Shown here in pieces: positions 22,151 to 33,681 of a DNA stretch of 64,000 bases. Origin of the DNA: Ailurus styani (Eukaryota > Chordata > Mammalia > Carnivora > Ailuridae); contig LNAC01000350.1 in NCBI GenBank assembly GCA_002007465.1, forward strand, positions 1,151,037 through 1,215,036, read 5' to 3'. Position numbers and translations under genes: made by a program. The first letter of the stretch is position 1. Every line of letters begins with the position of its first letter. The notes beneath the pieces were generated by a model, which saw only the letters and a program-made list of their open reading frames with translations, did not search any database and was not told where the DNA came from.

Positions 22151-22686
22151 AAAAGGAAGATTCCAGCTGGACATAAATAGGAATTTGCTAGAAAACAGAG
22201 TTGTTCAGAAGGGAAAGACCACCCTGGTCTTCCACATGCAACTGTTTCCCATTCTACTGGACCATTCTACCACATGAAGTGAGTCCAAAGTTTCAGTGCC
22301 GTGTCTGCCACTGTTCAGTGTGTTTTTTCACATCACATCATTGACTTATGGGAATGAAACTGAGTTAAATAGCTAGACCTTGATTCCAAAGTAGAGTATT
22401 GATTTGCTAGTCCTCCTAACTCTCCTTCACAGGACTCTTGCATTTGCTATTGCCTCTCCCATTCATGCCTTATCTCTTTCCTTATCCCCTTTTCCCAACC
22501 TGAGCTCTGGGATGTTTTTGTTTACCTATATTAATTAAGATTGGTAATGTCAATATCTTTCCTTTTGTTTTGGGCTTATTTTCCCCCTCCACCAAATGCC
22601 TTGTATTCTTCTGTCAATGAATTGAAATCATCTGAAAGCAGATTGGTGAGTGAAACTGGAAGATGAGGCTACCCTGGAAGCAAATT
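22151..22686. other. Unique stretch
   Basis: No repeat or gene recognised. Confidence 0.4.
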
Positions 22687-22893
<207 letters not shown>

Positions 22894-22974
22894 ATTGAAG
22901 AGGTCTTGCCACCTACTTGAAGCCAATAAGAAAAGGAGTTACTATTATTCAATAATTGCAAATATCTTTCTTAT

Positions 22975-23498
22975 CCTTATACTTTAGTAATTATTATTTT
23001 GAGGTATGACATAAACAGAAGATGCATACATCCTAAGTGTACGGCTTGATAATTTTTGCATGTATACCTATATATATGCTCCCATGTACCCACAGCTCAG
23101 ATAAAGATGAAAAGCATGTTCAGTAAGTCAGAAGGCTTCTTCATGCCCCTTCTTAAATGACACTCCTTTTAAGAATAACCACTTGTTTTATTTCTGTCTT
23201 GATAATTATCATCTATTTTGCCTTTTGTTGACTTTTTTATATTAATTTTAATCATACAAGTTTTACTTTTTTGTGTTTGACTTCATTCCTTCAGAATTAT
23301 TTTATAAAATTTATTAGTGTTGTTGTTATATTGTATAACTTGTCCTTTCTTATTTTTGTCAGATATCCATTTGACTGTTTATGAACATTGGGTTTTCAGA
23401 GTTTTTGTTATAATGAATTAAACTGCTATGAACATTCATGTATATGTACTTTGTGCAATATTTCTGTTGGGTATATACTCACAGAAGCAGAGTTTTGG
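22975..23498 (-). mobile_element. Old L1 (L1M-type) 3' portion, minus strand
   Basis: The plus strand shows the complement of an L1M 3' UTR (gaggtatgacataaacagaa, gtgtacggcttgataatttt, accca...agataaagatga). It then shows ORF2 C-terminal complement (ccatttgactgtttatgaac, gctatgaacattcatgtata, gggtatatactcacagaagc). It abuts a CAN-SINE at 23499. Confidence 0.65.
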
Positions 23499-23630
23499 GA
23501 GAGAGAATCTTAAGCAGGCTCCATACCCAGTGTAGAGTCAGATGCAGGGTTTGATCTTAACAACCCCAAGATCATCAAGAGCTGAAATCAAGAGTCTGAC
23601 ACTTAACAGACTAAGTCATCCAGGTGCCCC
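23499..23630 (-). mobile_element. Partial old CAN-SINE, minus strand
   Basis: The recognisable part runs from gagagaatcttaagcaggct to the head complement ccaggtgcccc at 23630. The A-tail part is missing, and the body is diverged (ccaagatcatcaagagctga). Confidence 0.85.
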
Positions 23631-24901
23631 AAAACTGTAATTTTAACTATAGCACATTCAGTGAGTCCTCTGAGTCTAATGAGTAATTGAACTTAAGGGT
23701 GATATGGTAACGCTCAAACCAGTTAGCTGGTCAGAGTGAAGGTAGACCTCAGGACCTCTGAATTTGTGGCTAGTGTCTGATAAGGGCAAAGCTGTCTGGT
23801 GGGAAGGCTGTGCCTTTAACCTGTGAATTTGGGCTACTGTGGGTAGTATTAAATTCTATAGAAATTAAAATGAAAAACATTATTAAGAATGAGGGCAGTC
23901 ACAATATAATTATAAAATAATACATTTCTTAGGAAAGTATGAACAGTATGGTAAAGATGGCCTTAAAATATGGGAAACAAAAACTGTCAAAACAAGATAA
24001 AATTTTTATTTCATCATTATATTGGAATATATTAATGTTTGTATACTAACTGAAGGATCAGAGAAAAAAATTATGATATAGAAAATATGAACAATTAACA
24101 ATTAACTATTTTGATTCATCTATTTACTTAGGGTCCAATAATGAGAAAATGCACATTTTAAGCATACATGAAAAAAATGGACCATGAAGAAAGTCTTAAC
24201 AAGTTTCAAGGAAAATGGTATTATAACATGAAAAACTGAGACTGTGCCCTTTATTGTGTAGAATGTACATTTTTATTTGTGTTCCTTTTTCAAGTAGGAG
24301 GCATCTGGTGCACTAAATGAAATTGCCTAAGGCAATGGCATCCCCTTCTAATACAGGTAATTGTGGGAGCTGCAGAGAGCCAGGACACTGTTGAAGTTTG
24401 TCTCCTGTAGCCTGTCGACTTGATATTGGGGGTTCATCAGTGTGCACATGCGTAAGTGTGTGTGTGTGAGTGTATGTGATTGTGTGTCTGTGTATGAGCA
24501 TGTGATTTACTATCCAAGGAGATCTTACTCTCATCTCCAATGCCTTAGTTTGTTTGTATCTTTTCCTTGACTATTTATCCCTTAACCTTCTTGGGAGATT
24601 GCTGGCATATCTGTGTCAGTAATTAATCTTATGGAAAGTCTCATCAATGATGCTGAACAAAATAATGAATCTCAATATGAACAAATGTATAATATTAACA
24701 TATAGCTTGAGGGTATTGTTCTTTAATTGTCTTTCTTTAAAGAGGTATAATTTGTTTCAAGACTGCTTCAATTGATCTTACAGTGATTCAAAAAAATTTA
24801 ATTGCTGGATGAAATCCATTTGAAGATTGAAAAATGAAAAATGATTCTAGGATCATGACAAAAATCCTGAGAGCTTACCTTTTATTTAAAAAAAAAGTCT
24901 T
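23631..24901. other. Unique stretch with a degenerate TG tract
   Basis: No gene recognised. An imperfect (TG)n stretch lies at about 24450-24505; the minus-strand frame 24313-24540 translates it (Thr-His run) and is not a gene. Confidence 0.45.
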
Positions 24902-25111
24902 ACGGGCGCCTGGGTGGCTCAGTGGGTTAAAGCCTCTGCTTTCGGCTCAGGTCATGATCTCAGCGTCCTGGGATCAAGGCCCGCATCGGGCTCCCTGCTC
25001 AGCCGGGAGCCTGCTTCCCCCTCTCTCTCTCTGCCTGCCTCTCTGCCTCCTTGTGATCTCTCTCCCTCTGTGAAATAAATAAATAAAATCTTTAAAAAAA
25101 AATAAAAAAAT
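24902..25111 (+). mobile_element. Young CAN-SINE, plus strand, 14-bp target duplication
   Basis: This is a nearly consensus-like copy: GGGCGCCTGGGTGGCTCAGT head, GCTCAGGTCATGATCTCAGC, GAGCCTGCTTCCCCCTCTCT, the TGCCTGCCTCTCTGCCTCCT zone, then AAATAAATAAATAAAATCTT and an A-rich tail. The target repeat aaaaaaaaagtctt is at 24888-24901 and 25112-25125. It preserves A-box-like (GGCTCAGTGGG) and B-box-like (GGGATCAAGGCC) positions. This is the best species marker in the window. Confidence 0.97.
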
Positions 25112-25188
25112 AAAAAAAAAGTCTTCCAACTAGGGTTTGTTGTTGTATAGGTTTTTTTTTACCTATAAATTCTATACAATACTTTATA

Positions 25189-25350
25189 CCACTACTTCTC
25201 AAATTTTAACATGTATATGTATTACCCAACGATCTTGTTAAAATGCAGATTCTTTTCAAGTGGATGTGGATGAGGCCTAAGATTCTGCATCTTACCAGCT
25301 CCTACCTGATACTGGGACTGCTAGCTTGCAGACCATACTTTGTGTATCAA
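25189..25350 (+). mobile_element. MER5A (hAT-Charlie non-autonomous element)
   Basis: The order cactacttctcaaattttaa, gatcttgttaaaatgcagat, gatgaggcctaagattctgc, ctgatactgggactgctagc, accatactttgtgtatc matches MER5A closely. One terminal repeat is worn. Confidence 0.8.
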
Positions 25351-25548
25351 AGGTCTATACAATACTGAACTGTGCTATCCTATTCAATTTATGCAGTGAT
25401 TAGACTTGCTTAGATGTCTAACCCTGAATCATTTAAAAATATTTTGGTAAGTAAAAATTTTTTTGAAAATATATGAGACAAGAGAGTATTTAAACATGGT
25501 GGGTCAATAAATAATGCATATAGAACATAAATATTTATTTTCAGGTCT
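25351..25548. other. Short unique spacer
   Basis: AT-rich, nothing recognised. Confidence 0.4.
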
Positions 25549-25819
25549 CCTATATATTTAAGAAGACCATCTTTTCAACAATTATGTTCACATTCTTCTG
25601 TAGAATAAAGCAGTGCCATTCGTTTTAACTTGATTTTGCAGAGTTTACCAGTAGATGGCAGTACGTATTCAGTCTTCTGGGAANCCTATATATTTAAGAA
25701 GACCATCTTTTCAACAATTATGTTCACATTCTTTTGTAGAATAAAGCAGTGCCATTTGTTTTAACTTGATTTTGCAGAGTTTACCAGTAGATGGCAGTAC
25801 GTATTCAGTCTTCTGGGAA
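25549..25819. repeat. N-separated 135-bp duplication
   Basis: The block 25549-25683 recurs at 25685-25819, separated by 'n' at 25684. The copies differ at two C/T positions (ttcttctgtag/ttcttttgtag and ccattcgttt/ccatttgttt). This fits two haplotypes of one locus left unmerged. The unit contains the CTCF-like word ccagtagatggcag, so it would count twice in motif scans. Confidence 0.92.
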
Positions 25820-25967
25820 GAAAAATAAAGAGTAGCCCCTAAGATCCAGGAAGTCTTTCTTTTAGTGCTCCCCAAACCCCAAGACAGAATCCAGAACTCT
25901 TATTTACAAAATCACCCTTATTTGGTATCATTTCTAAATATTTGCCTTTATTCCACTTGAATGTTTT

Positions 25968-26165
25968 TTTTGTGTGTGTTGTTTTGTTTTTTAAGATTTT
26001 ATTTATTTGACAGAGAACACAAGCCAAGGAAACAGCAGGCAGAGGGAGAGGGAGAAGCAGATTCCCTGCTGAACAGGGAGCCAGATATGGGGTGCAATCC
26101 CAGGATCCCACGATCATGACCCGAGCCAAAGGCAGCAGCTTAACAACTGAGCCACCCAGGTGCCC
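25968..26165 (-). mobile_element. CAN-SINE, minus strand
   Basis: A (TG)/T-rich tail complement at left, the body gcaggcagagggagagggag, and the head ccacccaggtgccc at right. An imperfect target repeat flanks it (ttattccacttgaat versus taattccacttaaat). The minus-strand frame 25839-26174 translates it. Confidence 0.93.
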
Positions 26166-26885
26166 TAATTCCACTTAAATATTAATAAATATTTTCATTG
26201 CAGAGGATTAGAAAACCACACCTATTAGGTCAGATGAAGAAGAAAAGATAAAGTTAGGAATCTATCTGTAGAGATTTAGTTCACATTTGTGTATTGAGTG
26301 TATGGGGGAATAATTCTCCTAAAGTAGGCATCAAATAAAAAACAAATCTGAAAGTAGGTAAGAAGAGATTTTGAGAAACATTATTACAGGGGAGAAAAAC
26401 GTCTATTGTACTAAAGGCACAGAGACTATTGCAATGAACCTGAGATCTGTAAATATTCCAATATGAGACAAAAAGTGTTCTTCTTTTATAGGGAGGAATA
26501 AACAAGGTTGAAAAGAACCAAATGTGGGGAAGTGGGATGAAAGAATGGGTTTGGAGAATAGATCAGAGTGTTTTAGCTCAAGGCGCCTATTATCGCCTAT
26601 TATCAGGCAGAGTTGTTGAGTTTTAGGCTGGCTCAAGGTAAGAGTGGGTCAAAGTTCAGGGGCTTGGGGGAAGGGGGAAAGTTTACCTCAGCTTTGATTA
26701 ATGAACATTCTGTTTCAGTTTATCAGTGAAGGCAAATAGTTCACCTAATCATTAATAGGCAAAAAACTGGGAATTGGGAGGATTTTTGTCTGGCCTTGTC
26801 ATAGGCAAACAAGGAGAGCATCTATAAATCTTTACCTAACTCATATAGGGGAGTTGTTTCTTTTCAGTAGAGCCCTGAACATAAA

Positions 26886-26886
<1 letters not shown>
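26166..26886. other. Unique stretch
   Basis: No repeat or gene recognised. The short direct repeat cgcctattatcgcctattat near 26584 is a two-unit duplication. The overlapping minus-strand frames at 26281-26636 have no domain. Confidence 0.4.
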
Positions 26887-26961
<75 letters not shown>

Positions 26962-26967
26962 TGTATT
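26887..26967 (+). repeat. Compound (GATA)-(GA)n-(GT)n microsatellite
   Basis: GATA units grade into about sixteen GA units and then about twelve GT units. It is likely length-polymorphic. Confidence 0.97.
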
Positions 26968-27538
26968 TTAATTGCTGTTTTCCAGGATCACTGAGTTTTG
27001 GTAAAGTTCAACATTGTCATAGATCAAAATCTTAATAAGAGATTGGAAAAATGGGCAGAGGATTTATGTGGATAGTAATTTATTCTATAAATATTTATTG
27101 GGAATTCAAGCAAGGGTAGGTGTAGGCTCTTGTCCTTAAAGAGCCACAAGCTATAATTTAACAATGCTCCCTATGGACCTTGCTTCATATCCAGTGCAGG
27201 GCATTTGATAATTATCCAGGTGATTTGGAAAAATGGTGTGATTTTTTTCCTAAGTAATCTAAGTTAATAAGCCAAAGTGGGTGCTTAATAATATTTGTTG
27301 GATAAATGAATGAATTCTACATTAACCATATCATTACATATTTACATATTTGTTCTAGATTAAATAAAACTTGACCTAAGAGTTAATTTTCCCCAAATGT
27401 TTCATTTTAATTTACAAAATCTTCACAGGTGTTCCCTGTGAAGTATAAATGTTTTTCAGAGTACACATACTTTTACGTTTATATACTCTAATTATTCTTT
27501 CTAGAGGTACTACGATGATTTATACCTTTTTCTTTTCC
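26968..27538. other. Unique stretch with one ancient repeat core
   Basis: Around 27075-27160 the text (tctataaatatttattggga ... ccttaaagagccacaag) resembles the start of the ancient repeat at 21355. The rest is unrecognised AT-rich DNA. Confidence 0.4.
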
Positions 27539-27747
27539 TTTTTTTTTTTAAAATGATTGACTTATTAATTTGAGAGTGTGTGTGAGAGAGAGTGAATGTG
27601 TGAGCAGGGGAAGGGGCAGAGGGAGAGCGACAGTCTCAAGCAGACTCTGTGCTGAGTGCAGAGCCCAATTCCAGGGCTTTATCTCACAACCCCGAGATCA
27701 TGACCTGAACCAAAACCAAGAGTCAGATGCTTAACTGACTAGGCACC
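27539..27747 (-). mobile_element. Older CAN-SINE, minus strand
   Basis: T-run and GA-rich tail complement, then gagcccaattccagggcttt, gagatcatgacctgaaccaa and a degraded head (gactaggcacc). The 'aaccaaaaccaagagtcaga' body is the older CAN-SINE subtype also seen at 38.1, 49.8, 51.7 and 57.3 kb. Confidence 0.88.
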
Positions 27748-28208
27748 ATTGGTTTAGATGTTTTTCACTTAAAAACCCAAGGTTTATGCACATAAACGGA
27801 AAGAATAAAAGAATATTTCAAGTCCTATCCCTAGGATCAGAATATCAAAAAGAACCTTTCCTGCCATCTACTTATGAAGGAGGTATGGTTTCCAGTGAAG
27901 AATGGAGGTCTGGGAATTATCATTTATATCCAGACATTTAGTATATTTTTCTTCATAACATACTGTCAACAATTTTGTAGGATCACTGGGTTCTGGTAAA
28001 GCTCTGTAACAAAATTCTTAAAGATTTAAGATAGTGTCCCAAGTTCACCTAACTATGGGAAAACAAACAGAAAACAAACCACACAAAAGTGGCAGAGGGA
28101 GCTTTGAGTAAATTCATTTAATCAAAATTTGTTATTGAATAATTGCTCTGTTCCTTTAATAGGGCTATGTGTTGGAACATGGAAAGTTGAATAAAAAGTG
28201 GTCCCTGC
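27748..28208. other. Unique stretch
   Basis: No gene or repeat recognised. Confidence 0.4.
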
Positions 28209-28402
28209 AGTGTCTGGATAGCTCAGCCAGTTAAGTGTCTGCCTTCAGCTCAGGTCATGATCCCAGAACTCTGGGATCAATCCCCGCATTAGTCTCCCTA
28301 CTCAGTGGGGAGTCTGCTTCACCTTCTGCCCCTTACCCTGCTCATGCTCTTTCTCTCTTGCTCTCTCTCTGTGAAATAAATAAATACAATCTTTTTTTTT
28401 TT
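28209..28402 (+). mobile_element. CAN-SINE, plus strand
   Basis: Head tggatagctcagccagttaa, body ttcagctcaggtcatgatcc, CT zone, and AAATAAATAAATACAATC tail. The target duplication aaagtggtccctgc / aaagtagtccctgc lies at 28195-28208 and 28403-28416 with one mismatch. An intermediate-age subtype ('gtctgccttcagctc'). Confidence 0.94.
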
Positions 28403-28529
28403 AAAGTAGTCCCTGCCCTTGAATAGTTACCACTTAAAGGAACCAAGTGATGTAGGTACCATAATGGTATTCTGATTATAGGGTAAGCAACAGAGAGTAG
28501 TTAGCTGTCAAGAAAGTGTGGCAGAGAGG

Positions 28530-28940
28530 ACTAGATGTTCTCCAAAAATTTGATTCCCTATTTTCACAGCATGAAGTTGGTCCTGGAAGGGGACTCTTCA
28601 TCCAGGGACTGATTTTTCCAACCTCTGCATCCAGATAAGGCCATGTGTTCTCACTAATAAGAAGTTTTCCCAACAGAAAGTGAACAGAAGTTATGTGTGC
28701 CACATCTAGACTGGGTTTCTCCACTCTTCGTGCTTTTACTGACTAGAAGCAGAGAACTCTGTGGTCCTACTGGATGAGAAGCCACTAGATGGATGAAAAC
28801 TAGGTCCCTATATCATGGGGTGAAAAAAAAAGGTAACTGCCAATAGGAATAGTTATATAGGTAAACAATAAAATTATATTGTTTTAAGCCATTGAAATTT
28901 GGAGATGTACTTGCCTTAGCAGTTACTATTACCCTAATGA
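28530..28940 (+). mobile_element. MLT1-like LTR remnant
   Basis: The 3' half is recognisable: attatattgttttaagccat, tgaaatttggagatgtactt, ttagcagttactattaccct. The 5' limit is uncertain. Confidence 0.5.
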
Positions 28941-29142
28941 CCAGAGTAGTTATTCTTAAATTGTGTCATGACAAGTTGATTTACATGGGTCAAATAATTT
29001 TAAATTGCAAGGAATTTTATATATGTCTCCAAGTTTTCATTTTTTGTAGCATGATATATGCCTACAAAAGACCCAGGGACACATAGCTAATTAGTGATGA
29101 ACTTAGGTCCGGGATCCTAGGCTTTCCTGCTATCATGTCCTT
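28941..29142. other. Short unique spacer
   Basis: Nothing recognised. Confidence 0.4.
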
Positions 29143-29193
<51 letters not shown>

Positions 29194-29226
29194 GAGAGAG
29201 AGAGTGAGAGAGAAAGAGAGAGAGAG
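29143..29226 (+). repeat. Self-complementary (TC)n-(TG)n-(AG)n microsatellite
   Basis: Ten TC units (29143-29162), fourteen TG units (29163-29190), then an interrupted AG tract (29193-29226). The TC and AG arms are reverse complements, so the strand could fold with the TG tract as a loop. Confidence 0.97.
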
Positions 29227-29351
29227 ATAACATTTTATATAACACTTAAATTTTTTAAAATTGATTTTCAGCCTATTTCTCTATATTGATGATCTGAGAA
29301 AACCTAGCACAAGTCATGTTTTTTCCTATAATCACTGTCTGTAGTTAAAGA

Positions 29352-29370
29352 CAACTATTTTTCAATCATT
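29352..29370. repeat. Target-site duplication, 3' side of the full-length L1
   Basis: The 19-bp word caactatttttcaatcatt pairs with caactatcttacaatcatt at 35838-35856 with two mismatches. The pair brackets the L1 exactly. The following T-run (to 29380) is the complement of the L1 poly-A tail. Confidence 0.85.
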
Positions 29371-32054
29371 TTTTTTTTTTGCCCCAGGGGTACAGGTCTG
29401 TGAATCATCAGGCTTACACCTTTCACAGCACTCACCATAGGACAAACCCTCCCCAATGTCCATGACCCAGCCACCCTATCCTTACCCTCCCACCCCCACC
29501 CCCAGAAACTCTCACTTTGTTTTGTGGTATTAAGAGTCTTTTATGGTTTGTATCCTTCCGAATACCATCTTGCTTCATTTTTCCCTTCCTACCCTCCAAA
29601 ATCTCCCTCCCTGCCCCTCAAATTCCTCATATCAGAGAGATCATATGATAATTGTCTTTCTCTGATTGACTTATTTTGCTTAGCATAATACCCTCTAGTT
29701 CCATCCACGTCATTGCAATGGCAAGATTTTGTTTCTTTTGATAGCTGCATAATATTCCATTGTATATATATACCACATCTTCTTTATCCATTCATCTGTT
29801 GATGGACATTTAGATTCCTTCCATAGTTTGGCTATTGTGGACATTGCTGCTAAAACATCCGGGTGCATGTGCCACTGCAGATCACTACATTTGTGTCTTT
29901 AGGGTAAATACCCAGTAGTGCGATTGCTGGGTTGTAGGGTAGCTCTATTTTCAATTTTTTGAGGAACCTCCATACTGTTTTCCAGAGTGGCTACGCCAGA
30001 TTGCATTCCCACCAACAGTGTAAGAGGGTTCCCCTTTCTCCACATCTTCGCCAACATCTGTCATTTCCTGACTTGTTAATTTTAGCCATTCTGACTGGTA
30101 TGAGGTGGTATCTCACTGTGGTTTTGATTTGTATTTCCCTGATGCTGAGTGATGTTGAGCATTTTCTCATGTGTCTGTTGGCTATTTGGATGTCTTCTTT
30201 GGAGAAATGTCTGTTCATGTCTTCTGCCCATTTCTTGACTGGGTTATTTGTTCTATGGGTGTTGAGTTTGGTAAGTTCTTTATAGATTTTGGATACAAGC
30301 CCTTTATCTGATATGTAATTTGCAAATATCTTCTCCCATTCTGTCAGTCATCTTTTGGTTTTGTTGACTATTTCCTTTGCTGTACAAAAGCTTTTGATCT
30401 TGATGAAGTCCCAATAGTTCATTTTTGTCCTTGCTTCCCCTGCCTTTGGTGATGTTGCTAGGAAGAAGTTGCTGCAACTGAGGTTGTAGAGGTTGCTGCC
30501 TGTATTATTCTCAAGGATTTTGATGGATCCCTGTCTCACAGTGAGGTCTTTCATCCATTTTGAATCTATTTTTGTGTGTGGTGTAAGGAAATGATCCAGT
30601 TTCATTCTTCTGCATGTGGCTGTCCAATTTTTCCAGCACCATTTGTTGAAGAGACTGTCTTTTTTTCCATTGGACATTCTTTCCTACTTTGTTGAAGACT
30701 AGTTGACCATAGAGTTGAGGGTCAATTTCTAGGCTCTCTATTCTGTTCGATTGATCTATGTTTCTGTTTTTGTGCCAGTACCATACTGTCTTGATGATTG
30801 CAGCTTTGTAATAGAGCTTAAAGTCTGGAATTGTGATGCCACCAACTTTGGTTTACTTTTTCAACATTCCTCTGGCTATTCAGGGTCTTTTCTGGTTCCA
30901 TATAAATTTTAGGATTATTTGTTCCATTTCTTTGAAATAAATTGATTGTATTTTGATGGGAATTGGATTAAATGTATAGATTGCTCTAGGTAGCATAGAC
31001 GTTTTCACAATTTTTGTCCTTTCAATCCATGAGCATGGAATGTTTTTCTATTTCTTTGTGTCGTCCTCAATTTCTTTCATGCGTACTTTACAGTTGGCTG
31101 AGTACAGATTCTTTGCCTCTTTATTTAGGTTTATTCCTAGGTATCTTATGGTTTTGGGTACAATTGTAAATTGGATCTACTTAATTTTTCTTTCTTCTGT
31201 TTTGTTGTTGGTATATAGAAATGCTCCTGGTTTCTGTTCATTGACTTTATAATCTGACACTTTATTGAATTCCTGTATGAGTTCTAGCAGTTTTGGAGTG
31301 GAGTCTTTTGGGTTTTCCATATATAGTATCATATCATCTGCAACGAGTGAGAATGTGACTTTTTCTTTGTCGACTTGAATGCCTTTTGTTTTTGTTTTCT
31401 GATTGCTGAGGCTAGGACTTCTAGTACTATGTTGAATAGCAGTGGTGATAGTGGACATCCCTGCCATGTTCCTGACCTTAGGGGAAAAGCTCTCAGTTTT
31501 TCCCATTGAGAATGATATTCGCTGTGGGTTTTTCGTAGATCGCTATGACTATATTGAGGTATGTACCCTCTATGCCTACACTGTGAAGAGTTTTGATCAA
31601 GAAAGAATGCTGTACTTTGTCAAATGCTTTTTCAGCATCTATTGAGAGTATCATATGGTTCTTGTTCTTTCTTTGATTAATGTATTGTATCATATTGATT
31701 GATTTGCAGATATTGAACCAACCTTGCAGCCCAGGAATAAATCCCACTTTGTTGTGGCAAATAACCCTTTTAATGTAGTTTTAGATCCTATTGGCTAGTA
31801 TTTTGGTGAGAATTTTTGCATCCGTGTTCATCAAGGATATTGGTCTGTAATTCTCCTTTTTGATGAAGTCTTTGCCTGGTTTGGGGATCAACGTAATGCT
31901 GGCCTCATAAAATGAATTTGGAAGTTTTCCTTCCATTTCTACTTTTTGGAACAGTTTCAGGAGAATAAGTATTAATTCTTCTTTAAATGTTTGGGAGAAC
32001 TCCCCTGGGAAGCTGTCTGGCCCTGGGCTCTTATTTGTTGGGAGATTTTTGATG

Positions 32055-32055
32055 N
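32055..32055. other. Single unresolved base flanked by an 8-bp direct repeat
   Basis: ttttgatg occurs immediately before (32047-32054) and after (32056-32063) the N. Relative to the expected L1 sequence this adds exactly 9 bp, keeping the local ORF2 frame open with three extra codons. It fits the unmerged-overlap pattern of the other N positions at a much shorter overlap. Confidence 0.8.
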
Positions 32056-32635
32056 TTTTGATGACTGCTTCAATCTCCTTACTGGTTATGGGTCTATTCA
32101 GGTTTTCTATTTCTTCCTGCTTCAGTTTTGGTAGTTTATATGTCTCTAGGATTGCATCCATTTCTTCCAAGTTGTCAAATTTACTGGTGTAGAGTTGCTC
32201 ATAATATGTTCTTATAATTGTTTGTATTTCTTTGGTATTGGTTGTGATCTCTCCTCTTTCATTCATGATTTTATTAATTTGAGTCCTTTCTCTTTTCTTT
32301 TGGTTAAGTCTGGCCAGGGGTTTATCAATCTAATTAATTCTTTCAAAGAACTAGCTCCTAGTTTCGTTGATTTGTTCTACTGTTCTTTTGGATTCTATTT
32401 CATTGATTTGTTCTCTGATCTTTATTATTTCTCTTCTCCTGCTGGATTTAGGCTTTCTTTGATCTTCCTTCTCCAGCTCCTTTGGTGTAGGGTTAGGTTT
32501 TGTAATTGAGACCTTTCTTGTTTCTTGAGAAAGGCTTGTATTGCTATATACTTTCCTCTCAGGACTGCCTTTTCTGTGTCCCAAAAGTTTTGAACAGTTG
32601 TGTTTTCATTTTCATTTGTTTCCATGAATTTTTTT

Positions 32636-32789
32636 TTTTAGATTTTTTATTTCTTTATTTGACAGAGAGAGGAGGAAGCAGGCTCCCTGCTGAGCAGAGA
32701 GCCCCGATGTGGGCCTCGATCCCAGGACCCTGGGATCATGACCTGAGCTGAATGCAGAGGCTTTAACCCACTGAGCCACCCAGGTGCCC
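32636..32789 (-). mobile_element. CAN-SINE nested in L1 ORF2
   Basis: A minus-strand CAN-SINE with target duplication tccatgaattttttt perfectly matching at 32621-32635 and 32790-32804. Body gacagagagaggaggaagca, ctgggatcatgacctgagct, and head ccacccaggtgccc. It is shortened in the GA-rich zone. It lies in the same orientation as its L1 host and is younger than it. Confidence 0.96.
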
Positions 32790-33681
32790 TCCATGAATTT
32801 TTTTAATTCTTCTTTAATTTGCTCATTGACCCTTTCATTCTTGTTCCTTAGCCTCCATGTATTTGAGCTCTTTCCAACTTTCCTCCTGTGATTGAGTTCT
32901 AGTTTCAGAGCATTATGGTCTGAAAATATGCAGGGAATGATCCCAATCTTTTGGTACCAGTTGAGACCAGATTTGTGACCTAGGATGTGGTCTGTTCTGG
33001 AGAATGTTCCATGTGCACTATAGAAGAATGTGTATTCTGCTGTTTTGGAATGGAATGTTCTAAATATATCTGTGATGTCCAACTAGTCCAGTTGGACCAG
33101 TTGTCATTTGAAGCCTTTATTTCTTTGTTGATCTTTGCTTAGATGCTCTACATTTCAGTGAGGGGGTATTAAAATCCCCTACTATTATTGCATTATTGTC
33201 AATGTGTTTCTTTGATTTTGTTATTAATTGGTTTATATAATTGGCTGCTTCCATGTTAGGGGCATAGATATTTAAAATTGTTAGATCTTCTTGTTGGACA
33301 GACCCTTTTAATATGATATAATGTCCTTCCTCATCTCTTACTATAGTCTTTGTCTTAAAATCTAATTTATCTGATATAAGGATTGCCACCCCAGCTTTCT
33401 TTTGATGTCCTAATGGTAAATTGTTTTCCACCCCCTCACTTTAAATCTGGAGGTGTCTTTGGATCTAAAATGAGTTTCTTGTAGACAGCATATCAATGGG
33501 ACTTGTTTTTTTTATCCATTCTGATACCCTGTGTCTTTTGATTGGGGCATTTAGCCCATTTACATTCAGGGTGACTATTGAAAGATATGAGTTTAGTGCC
33601 ATTGTATTACCTGTAAGGTGACTGTTATTGTATGTTCTCTCTGTTCCTTTCTGGTCTGTTACTTTTAGACTCTTTCTTTGC

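Larger units (their letters stand above)
29627..33602 (-). pseudogene. L1 ORF2 (endonuclease/reverse transcriptase), disrupted
   Basis: The ancestral start is an ATG at 33602 (local residues ALNSYLSIVTLNVNGLN, the N-terminal endonuclease motif). The stop complement lies at 29627-29629. The order is endonuclease (to about 32900), reverse transcriptase (about 32300-30900), then the Cys-containing C-terminal part (about 30000-30220, residues including CWRRCGE and CWWECN). The RT active-site motif at about 31333-31345 reads VADD; most L1s have FADD. The reading frame shifts repeatedly: 33731-33465 and 33431-33117 are in one frame, 33082-31493 in another, 31506-31177 in a third, 30677-29991 back in the first. 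A CAN-SINE interrupts the endonuclease-to-RT linker at 32636-32789. Without the SINE the length is close to a normal ORF2 of about 1270 codons. Confidence 0.93.

Noticed and set aside
24902..25111. tRNA-like A and B boxes as a possible tRNA gene
   Set aside because: The tRNA-Lys similarity is the SINE head; the cloverleaf is not preserved, and it is followed by the SINE body and A-rich tail.
31177..32266. Long minus-strand frames with reverse-transcriptase similarity as a possible host gene or retron
   Set aside because: They are fragments of the L1 ORF2 between the L1 target duplications.
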